Assembly: GCA_029050995.1 (NCBI GenBank)
Contig: JAIDLO010000070.1
Coordinates: 1-5,493, forward strand
Source of the DNA: Eubacterium sp.
GTDB lineage: Bacteria > Bacillota > Clostridia > Oscillospirales > Acutalibacteraceae
Length of the DNA stretch: 5,493 bases
Reading direction: 5' to 3'
Position numbers and translations under genes: made by a program. The notes under the pieces are model-generated. The model did not search any database, had not been told where the DNA came from, and saw only the letters and a list, made by a program, of their open reading frames with translations. Each line of letters begins with the position of its first letter. The stretch's first letter is position 1. Below are positions 1 to 5,048 of this stretch, in pieces.

Positions 1-68
1 TTGGAATTCAACAAAAAGGAAAGCTGTTCTTTAACTTTTTCATTTCCAAGAAAATGATTAAAATTCAT
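1..68 (-). CDS. holB: DNA polymerase III subunit delta prime, N-terminal fragment (cut by window edge)
   Basis: Only the first 22 codons are inside the window. They start at ATG (66-68) and read MNFNHFLGNEKVKEQLSFLL and then NS, with no stop before the edge. The short pattern of an aromatic residue, then (I/L)GN-E-(K/R)-(I/V)-K-E-Q-L, is the usual beginning of delta prime, the clamp-loader AAA+ subunit that precedes the Walker A region in HolB/DnaX-like proteins. The ATG lies 2 bp after the stop codon of the upstream c-di-AMP receptor gene, so translation is probably coupled; only a weak purine run (AGAAAG) is available as ribosome binding site. The pstA-holB order is the known arrangement in Bacillota, where yaaR may lie between them, and it supports the call. 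The product would act at the replication fork. The fragment is too short to show catalytic or binding motifs, so the identification depends on the N-terminal match plus context. Confidence 0.75.
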   Translation of the reverse strand, partial: MNFNHFLGNEKVKEQLSFLLNS

Positions 69-70
69 AA

Positions 71-394
71 TTAAAACTTTCTGAAATCTTCAACATCAAT
101 AATAAAGCAAACGCCGCCGTATTCTTCAACATCAACGGGCTGTTTTAAAAGCGTGCCTGTAATTGTACTGCTGACACCATGCTGCCTGACAATTCTTTTG
201 GTAACATTATTTGAAAGAACATCAAAAACCTCTTCAATCTTTGCCTCTTCAACACCAATGAATATGCAGGAATGACCGCCCTCAAGAAACTGGCCTGTTG
301 TTGAAATCTTCGTTGCAAAAAAGCCGGCTTTGCTTAATGCCTCTAAAACTTTTTCTATATCTTTATTTGAAATAATCGTAATTAATAATTTCAA
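71..394 (-). CDS. pstA: Cyclic-di-AMP receptor, PstA/DarA family (PII-like)
   Basis: This 107-residue cytosolic protein belongs to the PstA/DarA (YaaQ, DUF970) family of PII-like trimers that bind the second messenger c-di-AMP. Seen directly: an N-terminal strand MKLLITII, the signature TKxxTTGxFLxxG at residues 28-40, the strand IFIGVE around 44-49, and a C-terminal half with GG (about 92-93) followed by a strand and the ending VEDFRKF, which parallels the VDQFHQF end of Bacillus DarA. Start choice: a GTG at 401-403 gives 3 more residues but overlaps the ribosome binding site. TTG at 392-394 lies 8 bp after AAGGAG and yields an MKLL start that aligns with DarA, so TTG is preferred. The gene has its own promoter (427-456) and is followed after 2 bp by holB. 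What the receptor controls downstream is unresolved even in model species. Oddity: the pocket loop that is GNTT in characterised members reads GHSC here. Confidence 0.92.
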   Translation of the reverse strand: MKLLITIISNKDIEKVLEALSKAGFFATKISTTGQFLEGGHSCIFIGVEEAKIEEVFDVLSNNVTKRIVRQHGVSSTITGTLLKQPVDVEEYGGVCFIIDVEDFRKF

Positions 395-402
395 TTTTTT
401 CA

Positions 403-408
403 CTCCTT
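403..408 (-). promoter_or_regulatory. Ribosome binding site of pstA (decides the start)
   Basis: AAGGAG on the minus strand lies 8 bp before the TTG at 392-394. The alternative GTG at 401-403 shares a base with this motif and therefore cannot be initiated from it, which fixes the start at TTG. Confidence 0.8.
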
Positions 409-413
409 AATTT

Positions 414-429
414 AATTCATGCATCAATT
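414..429. repeat. Imperfect 16-bp palindrome at the pstA promoter
   Basis: The sequence aattcatgcatcaatt is a palindrome apart from one mismatched base pair, with ATGCAT at its centre. It overlaps the -10 box (427-432) and covers the predicted transcription start. That position would suit a repressor, but no family is recognised and short AT-rich palindromes arise easily by chance. Confidence 0.3.
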
Positions 430-456
430 ATACTTTAAAACCGATTTATTTTACAA
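427..456 (-). promoter_or_regulatory. Sigma-A type promoter for pstA-holB
   Basis: Read on the minus strand, TTGTAA (451-456) and a perfect TATAAT (427-432) are separated by 18 bp. The -35 box matches 4 of 6 consensus bases. The predicted start of transcription is near 420, giving a leader of roughly 25 nt before the TTG start. The promoter lies in the 100-bp gap between the AEC transporter and pstA. No GC-rich stem with a T-run is visible in the gap, so read-through from the upstream operon may add to expression. Confidence 0.65.
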
Positions 457-494
457 TCCATTGAAAACGAAATTTATACAAAGTTCACAAACCA

Positions 495-1427
495 TTAAAG
501 AATTGACGCAATTGCGACAATAATCGGCATCGTTATGATAGAAAGGACACTGGACTGCGCAGCAATTTCCGAGCCGAGCGCTGCATCATTATCATACTTT
601 GCCGCATACATAGCCGTATTTGTAGCCGTTGGAGCGGATGACGAAATGGTCATAGCAACAAGCAGATCGCCGTGAACACCGCATAATCTGAATAATCCCA
701 TCATACAAAGCGGGATTAAAATCAACCTTAAAAACGAAATAAAATAAAGCTCTTTTTTAATAACAATATTTTTGAAATTTGCATTTGCAAGAAATGTTCC
801 GAAAACAATCATAGCAAGCGGCGAATTGATACTGCCGACAAGCTGCATCGGATAATCAATAATATAAGGCAGCTTTACCTGCAATAAAAACAGCGGAATG
901 CCGATAAGAACCGAAATTGAACCCGGATTCAGAATGATTCTCTTTAAATCAATTTTAGCCTGATGACCGCTTATTTCGTGGATACCATATGTAAATGCTA
1001 TGATATTGAACATGCCGACATAAACGGCACAATAGAAAACGCCCTCATTGCCGATAACACTTTGCGCAAGCGGCAAAGCAAGAAATGCGGCATTTGAAAG
1101 AACGGTTGCATAGCGGTAAATTCCCTTTTCAAGCCTGCTGTATCTTTTTCTGAAAAAAACAGTTGCCACAAGAATGCCGAAAAGATGCGTTGCAGCAGCA
1201 CAAACAAAAGCAATAAACAAGCCTTTAATATGCGCCGTTGTATATTCCATATTCATAAAGGTATGAATAATTGCAATCGGAAGTATTATATTGAAAAGTA
1301 AATCAATAACCTTTTTAGCACTTTTTTGCGGGAAAATTCCCGTTTTATCCGCAACAAAGCCAACACCTGCAATAATATACAGAATGGAAACCTGAAGTGC
1401 TATTGTCTTTAAATGTTCTAAAAACAA
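495..1427 (-). CDS. AEC-family transporter (auxin efflux carrier superfamily)
   Basis: This 310-residue inner-membrane protein has about ten hydrophobic segments in the two-half layout of the AEC (auxin efflux carrier, Mem_trans) family. Visible features are an N-terminal helix followed by the charged GFVADKTGIFP turn (residues 22-33), the conserved SNAAFLALPL stretch (111-120) and GNEGVFY (126-132), LNPGSISVLIGI (166-177), PLAMIVFGTFLA (203-214), and the C-terminal broken helix SSSAPTATNTAMYA (262-275) with its conserved proline. Bacterial members are secondary carriers, with malate or other organic acids known or proposed for some; the substrate cannot be read from sequence. The start is TTG, 9 bp after GAGG (1437-1440), and that ribosome binding site lies in the last codons of the preceding gene. 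Only 4 bp separate the two genes, so co-transcription with citrate synthase is likely. A carboxylate substrate is therefore an attractive inference, not a demonstrated one. Confidence 0.9.
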   Translation of the reverse strand: MFLEHLKTIALQVSILYIIAGVGFVADKTGIFPQKSAKKVIDLLFNIILPIAIIHTFMNMEYTTAHIKGLFIAFVCAAATHLFGILVATVFFRKRYSRLEKGIYRYATVLSNAAFLALPLAQSVIGNEGVFYCAVYVGMFNIIAFTYGIHEISGHQAKIDLKRIILNPGSISVLIGIPLFLLQVKLPYIIDYPMQLVGSINSPLAMIVFGTFLANANFKNIVIKKELYFISFLRLILIPLCMMGLFRLCGVHGDLLVAMTISSSAPTATNTAMYAAKYDNDAALGSEIAAQSSVLSIITMPIIVAIASIL

Positions 1428-1431
1428 AATT

Positions 1432-2262
1432 CTAATCCTCTTTTGATATATTCTTTTTAATCATAGACAAAGAAACTGCAGCCGCAAAAGCTGATATGAA
1501 CAAATAGGTGGCAGCCGAAAAATCAGCACCGCTCAATTCTGCCCCGAAAAGAAAAGCAATGATTCTCGGAACAGACAGAACAAAGCATAATGCGCCATAA
1601 ACAAAGCCTGAAAAACAAAGCCATTTCAGCTTTTTATAATCGGAATTCATACTGCCAATCAGCGTTATAAAAAACAGAATTCCGGAAATAAGAACGATAT
1701 AATGAAGAATTTTTTCCTCTGCATAAACACCATCATTATAATCCGAAAGCAAAGAAAAAAGAACAAACAGATTCCAGAATACAGGCATGATATGATAATA
1801 CTTAAAGTTTTTAAAATCATAGCTGTCTGTTTTAAACGAAACACCCATCATAATAAAATAAAGGGTACACAGCAAGGCAGACAACGCAGAAAGGCAGAGC
1901 GGAATAAAATAATTGAGCCTTATTGCTGATACCTCTGCCGCATACTGATAGCCATTTACACATTTAAAAACAAAATCATAAAACATGGCAATGCCTGCTG
2001 CAACAGAAGATAAAAACAGCAGCCTGCTTTTCGATTTATAAAAAGGATTTTTTAATACTTTGTTTTTCAGCCAAACAGGTATCAACAGAATGAAAGCAAG
2101 GCACGATATGAAAAACAAAACTATCGTGCCTGCCCGATTTCCATTTATAAAGCCCGTTGAGGCATCCGTCATAAAAAACAACTGAATGCATCTTAAAGCT
2201 GCCGCGAAAAGAAGAAAAGCACCGATAAAAGCTGAAAAAACCTTGCTTAGAATTTTCGCCAT
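1432..2262 (-). CDS. Polytopic membrane protein of unknown function (8 predicted helices)
   Basis: I do not recognise a family for this 276-residue protein. Hydrophobic segments can be placed at about residues 8-31, 44-65, 80-99, 117-141, 155-173, 185-204, 213-240 and 248-266. The joining loops are short, basic patches lie at 66-80 (KNKVLKNPFYKSKSR) and 207-213, and the tail is charged (KKNISKED). There is no signal-type cleavage site, no ATP-binding or catalytic motif and no large soluble domain. The ATG is supported by AAGGGAG (2271-2277) at a spacing of 8 bp. It sits 21 bp after the citrate synthase stop and 4 bp before the transporter start, so it is the middle gene of a three-gene unit. 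It could be a transporter helper, a sensor-like membrane protein or a lineage-specific protein; the sequence does not decide. Confidence 0.8.
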   Translation of the reverse strand: MAKILSKVFSAFIGAFLLFAAALRCIQLFFMTDASTGFINGNRAGTIVLFFISCLAFILLIPVWLKNKVLKNPFYKSKSRLLFLSSVAAGIAMFYDFVFKCVNGYQYAAEVSAIRLNYFIPLCLSALSALLCTLYFIMMGVSFKTDSYDFKNFKYYHIMPVFWNLFVLFSLLSDYNDGVYAEEKILHYIVLISGILFFITLIGSMNSDYKKLKWLCFSGFVYGALCFVLSVPRIIAFLFGAELSGADFSAATYLFISAFAAAVSLSMIKKNISKED

Positions 2263-2283
2263 AAATGCTACTCCCTTATCAGA

Positions 2284-3645
2284 TTATCTTTTGCTGAGCG
2301 GCGTATAATCCCTTTTGCCCGAAACGCTCTTATAAGCAGGGCGGATAATCTTTTTACTTGTTGAAAGCTCTTCAATTCTATGTGCACACCAGCCAACGAT
2401 TCTTGCACTTGCAAAAAGAGGTGTATATAAATCCTCAGGAATACCAAGCACCTTATAAACAAGGCCTGAATACAAATCAACATTTGCGCAGACATCATTA
2501 CCCTTAAACTCTTTAATAAGCCCCGGCGTAATCTTTTCAACATTTTCAAGCGTTAAGAATTCCTTTTCATAGCCTGCTTTATAAGCAAGCTCACGAGCGC
2601 TCTTTTTAAGAATAACAGCACGGGGGTCTGAAACAGTGTAAACAGCGTGGCCCATTCCATAGATAAGGCCAAGACCATCGCCTGCTTCCTTTTTCAGAAT
2701 TTTAACAAGGTAATCCTTAACCTGACCTTCATCAGTAGGATCGGCAACATTTGCGATAATCTCATTCATCATTCTTGCAGCACTAATGTTTGCACCGCCG
2801 TGACGAGGACCCTTAAGAGAGCCGATACCTGCTGTTATTGCAGAATATGTATCTGTTCCGCTGGAGGTAAGCACTCTTGTTGAAAAGGTTGAATTGTTAC
2901 CGCCGCCGTGATCCGCATGAAGCATAAGCATAATATCAAGCAGCTTTGCTTCCTCATCCGTGAATTTTTTATTTGCACGAATCTGCGTTAAAATATGTTC
3001 GGCAGTCGTCTGATCTTTATTCAATGGATGAAGATACATAGACTTACCGTCAAAAACTCTTCTTTTAACCTGGTAAGCCGCATTCATAATAGACGGAACC
3101 TGCGCAATAAGCTGAAGGCTCTGGCGAAGCACATTTACAGTTGAAATATCATCCGGATTTTCATCATAGGAATAAAGGCACATAATACTTCTTGCCATTT
3201 TATTCATAATATCCTTTGAAGCATGCTTCATAATCATATCTTCTATGAAATCTTCGGGAAGCTCACGGCAGGCGGAAAGCACCTCCTGAAGAGATGTAAG
3301 CTGATGCTCATTCGGAAGATTGCCGAAAAGAAGAAGCCAGATAACCTCTTCAAAGCCAAATCTGTTTTCCTTCTGGCAGTTTTCAACAATCTGGTTAATA
3401 TCATAACCGCGATAGGAAAGCTTACCCTCTTTCGGAACACGCTCTCCGTCAAGAATATAATAACCCTCAACAGAGCAAATTCGTGTTAAGCCCGCCATAA
3501 CACCGGTGCCGTCCTCGTTTCTTAAACCTCTTTTAACATGATATCTTGAAAAATCGTCTTTGCTGATGGAGTTATTTTTAACAAGTTCTGTGCATAAACT
3601 TGAAATAGCATCCATAGAAATCGGCGAAATATAATTTGCTGACAT
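2284..3645 (-). CDS. Citrate synthase (citrate/2-methylcitrate synthase family)
   Basis: This enzyme condenses acetyl-CoA with oxaloacetate to give citrate and CoA; in this lineage it probably feeds 2-oxoglutarate and glutamate synthesis. The 453 residues include an N-terminal extension of about 50 residues before the core, which begins near GYYILDGERVPKEGKLSYRG (61-80). The catalytic triad is in place: His243 in LHADHGGGNNSTFS (242-255), His333 in GMGHAVY (330-336) and Asp390 in NVDLYSG (388-394). Substrate-binding arginines are expected at Arg342 (DPR), Arg415 (ARIVGW) and Arg435 (IIRPAY). GPRHGGAN (279-286) is also conserved. The ATG follows AAGGAGA (3655-3661) at 9 bp and is preceded by a strong promoter. 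The family includes 2-methylcitrate synthases, but no prp genes are nearby, so citrate synthase is preferred. The HGGGNN form is the one I associate with clostridial and other anaerobe enzymes. Confidence 0.95.
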   Translation of the reverse strand: MSANYISPISMDAISSLCTELVKNNSISKDDFSRYHVKRGLRNEDGTGVMAGLTRICSVEGYYILDGERVPKEGKLSYRGYDINQIVENCQKENRFGFEEVIWLLLFGNLPNEHQLTSLQEVLSACRELPEDFIEDMIMKHASKDIMNKMARSIMCLYSYDENPDDISTVNVLRQSLQLIAQVPSIMNAAYQVKRRVFDGKSMYLHPLNKDQTTAEHILTQIRANKKFTDEEAKLLDIMLMLHADHGGGNNSTFSTRVLTSSGTDTYSAITAGIGSLKGPRHGGANISAARMMNEIIANVADPTDEGQVKDYLVKILKKEAGDGLGLIYGMGHAVYTVSDPRAVILKKSARELAYKAGYEKEFLTLENVEKITPGLIKEFKGNDVCANVDLYSGLVYKVLGIPEDLYTPLFASARIVGWCAHRIEELSTSKKIIRPAYKSVSGKRDYTPLSKR

Positions 3646-3654
3646 ACAAAAATC

Positions 3655-3661
3655 TCTCCTT
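3655..3661 (-). promoter_or_regulatory. Ribosome binding site of citrate synthase
   Basis: AAGGAGA on the minus strand lies 9 bp before the ATG at 3643-3645, confirming that start. The leader from the predicted promoter is about 60 nt and shows no recognisable riboswitch or strong hairpin. Confidence 0.75.
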
Positions 3662-3713
3662 ATAGAACAGTATTTTTAAAAACAGCCATAGTAAACCATT
3701 TTAATAATAAGTT

Positions 3714-3743
3714 ATTATACATTATTTTAACTATTAAAGTCAA
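3714..3743 (-). promoter_or_regulatory. Sigma-A type promoter for the citrate synthase operon
   Basis: Read on the minus strand, TTGACT (3738-3743) is followed after 18 bp by a perfect TATAAT (3714-3719). The -35 box differs from consensus at one base. Transcription should start near 3707, about 60 nt before the citrate synthase ATG. The -35 box shares two bases with the AAGGAGG ribosome binding site of the plus-strand small ORF. Any mRNA for that ORF must start inside or upstream of this promoter, so the two units overlap head to head. Confidence 0.75.
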
Positions 3744-3748
3744 GGAGG
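3742..3748 (+). promoter_or_regulatory. Strong ribosome binding site of the small plus-strand ORF
   Basis: AAGGAGG, close to a perfect match to the 16S rRNA 3' end, lies 8 bp before the ATG at 3757. It is the main reason to treat the 50-codon ORF as a real or formerly real gene rather than chance. Confidence 0.7.
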
Positions 3749-3756
3749 ACAGGAAA

Positions 3757-3909
3757 ATGAAAAAGGCATTTATCATTTTTGCAGTTTTATTTTTAGCAAC
3801 GCTTGCAATCCCTGCAATTGCTGCATTTACAAAAACGCCTGCCGAAAATGCAAACGAGCTTGCAACTCTTTTTTCCGGCAGTGCGCATATCATTATTAAG
3901 ATTTTTTAA
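3757..3909 (+). CDS. Small secreted or membrane-anchored protein (50 aa); possible truncated SpoIID N-terminus
   Basis: This is the only plus-strand gene candidate in the window. It encodes 50 residues: a basic start MKK, a hydrophobic core at residues 4-22 ending in IPAIAA (a plausible signal-peptidase site or simple membrane anchor), a short polar stretch (KTPAENANE, 26-34), and the tail SGSAHIIIKIF before TAA. The ATG has an ideal Shine-Dalgarno sequence. I infer, with limited confidence, that it is the beginning of a stage II sporulation protein D (SpoIID): clostridial SpoIID proteins as I recall them have a short N-terminal anchor, a linker and then a strand of the (I/V)K(V/I)(F/Y) type, and this ORF stops just there, with none of the lytic-transglycosylase domain downstream. 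The stop falls in a 17-bp tandem repeat, as might happen at a rearrangement junction. It could equally be an independent small exported protein. No convincing promoter was found for it. Confidence 0.5.
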   Translation: MKKAFIIFAVLFLATLAIPAIAAFTKTPAENANELATLFSGSAHIIIKIF

Positions 3910-3932
3910 TTAATCAGATTTTTTAATTAATC
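3899..3932. repeat. Exact 17-bp tandem duplication at the convergent gene ends
   Basis: The unit agattttttaattaatc occurs twice with no gap (3899-3915 and 3916-3932). The stop of the plus-strand small ORF (3907-3909) is in the first copy and the stop of the minus-strand gerC (3927-3929) in the second. Each copy holds the palindrome TTAATTAA and has matching ends (GATT and AATC), so weak AT-only hairpins are possible. There is no GC stem, so I do not call it a terminator, although the T-runs on one strand and A-runs on the other might contribute to ending transcription. Confidence 0.85.
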
Positions 3933-5048
3933 CCCTTTTGAATTCTCATTAATCTTTTTGAAACGGCATTCAGCTTCGATATCAAGAACAACATTTCTGA
4001 AAGCAGCTTTCCAATTATCACTTAAAAGCGCATACGCTTTCGGACTGTACATAGCAAGGTTTTCGCCAACCCGCAGGCAGTCACTGCCGCCCCTGACACA
4101 TTCCATAAAAGCAAGGCTGCAGTTTTCAATCATTTTACTTTCAACAAGCCTTTGGATTTCCTGCAAAAGCGCCTTGTCCAAGGTTGTAATATGCCCTTTT
4201 TCAACGACATCGAGCATTAAATTTGATTTAACCTTTGCGTGAAAAATAAGCTTTCCGCCTTCATATGAGGCATAGGTTTTTGTTTTGGATTTAATGATAT
4301 CAACGCCGATTTCGCCGAGCTTTTCGCTTTTAACATTCAGAAAGCCTGTTTTAATCTTATCACGCAGCATTAAAAAGCCAAAGCTTTCGTCTTGATCAAG
4401 AACAGCGGTTAGCTTTTGCTTATTATAAATTGCTATGCCTGCAACCGAAACGCTTTCCTTTTCTGCCTTAACAACAGGAAGATAGATATCCGAGGTTTTA
4501 TCAAGATAAAGATTTAAAAGCTCATTCGTTGTAACGCTTGCACCGAAGCCGCTTTTTTCTCCCATAGCAAGAAGCGAAGTGATTGATTCGGCAGGAACAA
4601 GTGCATTATTTTCCTTGCTTTCCATAACCTTGGAGGCTTCTTCCTCGGCAATGCAGATTTTTACATCCGAGCGGGAATCGGAGCTTCTTAAAAGATAATC
4701 AATATTTTTATCAATATAGCTTTCTGCCATTCCCATACCGAAAACAATAATTCTGTTCTGCCCGAAAAATATTTCTTTTGAAAGCTTCTGCGTTGCATTT
4801 TCAATAGCACCTGAAATATTGGAACCTTCCCCCGAAGTGTTCATAGTTACATTGCCCGAAAGTGCCTCGGCGCCGCTGCCCTCTTTGGAAAGATTAAGTG
4901 TCTGAACAGTTACATTGATTTTATCATCCGTAAAATCAATACCCATTCCCTCAACAATGCTTAAATCGCTTAAATCAACACGCGCTGAGCAGCCTGCAAA
5001 AAGCAAACAAATCAAGAAAATAGCTGCTATAATTTTAAAGGTTTTCAA
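3927..5048 (-). CDS. Ger(x)C family spore germination lipoprotein (GerAC/GerBC type)
   Basis: This is the C subunit of a germinant receptor, a lipoprotein of the spore inner membrane that works with an A subunit and a B permease in triggering germination. The 373 residues begin with a lipoprotein signal, hydrophobic residues 5-19 and a lipobox FAGC with Cys20 as the lipidation site. The family hallmark follows: LSDLSIVEGMGIDF (26-39). The middle region has GQNRIIVFG (96-104), YIDYLLR-type helices near 111-121 and an alternating strand region; a C-terminal GerAC domain spans about 200-365. Length agrees with the family. Start choice: an upstream ATG at 5109-5111 would add 21 polar residues ahead of the signal sequence, whereas TTG (5046-5048) lies 9 bp after AAGGAG (5058-5063) and gives MKTFKIIAAIF, a normal lipoprotein start. 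The gene overlaps the permease gene by 14 bp, indicating an operon and coupled translation. Expression is expected in the forespore, from a promoter outside the window. Confidence 0.92.
   Translation of the reverse strand: MKTFKIIAAIFLICLLFAGCSARVDLSDLSIVEGMGIDFTDDKINVTVQTLNLSKEGSGAEALSGNVTMNTSGEGSNISGAIENATQKLSKEIFFGQNRIIVFGMGMAESYIDKNIDYLLRSSDSRSDVKICIAEEEASKVMESKENNALVPAESITSLLAMGEKSGFGASVTTNELLNLYLDKTSDIYLPVVKAEKESVSVAGIAIYNKQKLTAVLDQDESFGFLMLRDKIKTGFLNVKSEKLGEIGVDIIKSKTKTYASYEGGKLIFHAKVKSNLMLDVVEKGHITTLDKALLQEIQRLVESKMIENCSLAFMECVRGGSDCLRVGENLAMYSPKAYALLSDNWKAAFRNVVLDIEAECRFKKINENSKGD

Noticed and set aside
404..494. Terminator or riboswitch between the AEC carrier gene and pstA
   Set aside because: No GC-rich hairpin with a T-run and no recognisable structured RNA is present in this short gap; only the promoter and an imperfect palindrome are supported.
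2268..3489. Several short ORFs on both strands within the citrate synthase gene
   Set aside because: All lie inside a gene with full catalytic motifs and have no ribosome binding site or recognisable product.
3714..3723. TATACATT (3716-3723) as a sigma-E-like -10 box for the small plus-strand ORF
   Set aside because: It resembles the sigma-E -10 consensus, but no ATA-type -35 element lies at the proper distance, and the bases overlap the -10 box of the opposite-strand promoter, which explains the AT-rich match.
3660..3893. Minus-strand 77-codon ORF between citrate synthase and gerC
   Set aside because: It is antisense to the small plus-strand ORF, lacks a good ribosome binding site, crosses the citrate synthase promoter and does not resemble a known protein. 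The plus-strand reading has an ideal Shine-Dalgarno sequence and a signal-like start.
3906..3931. Bidirectional rho-independent terminator between the convergent genes
   Set aside because: T-runs and TTAATTAA palindromes are present, but no GC-containing stem can be drawn; recorded as a repeat only.
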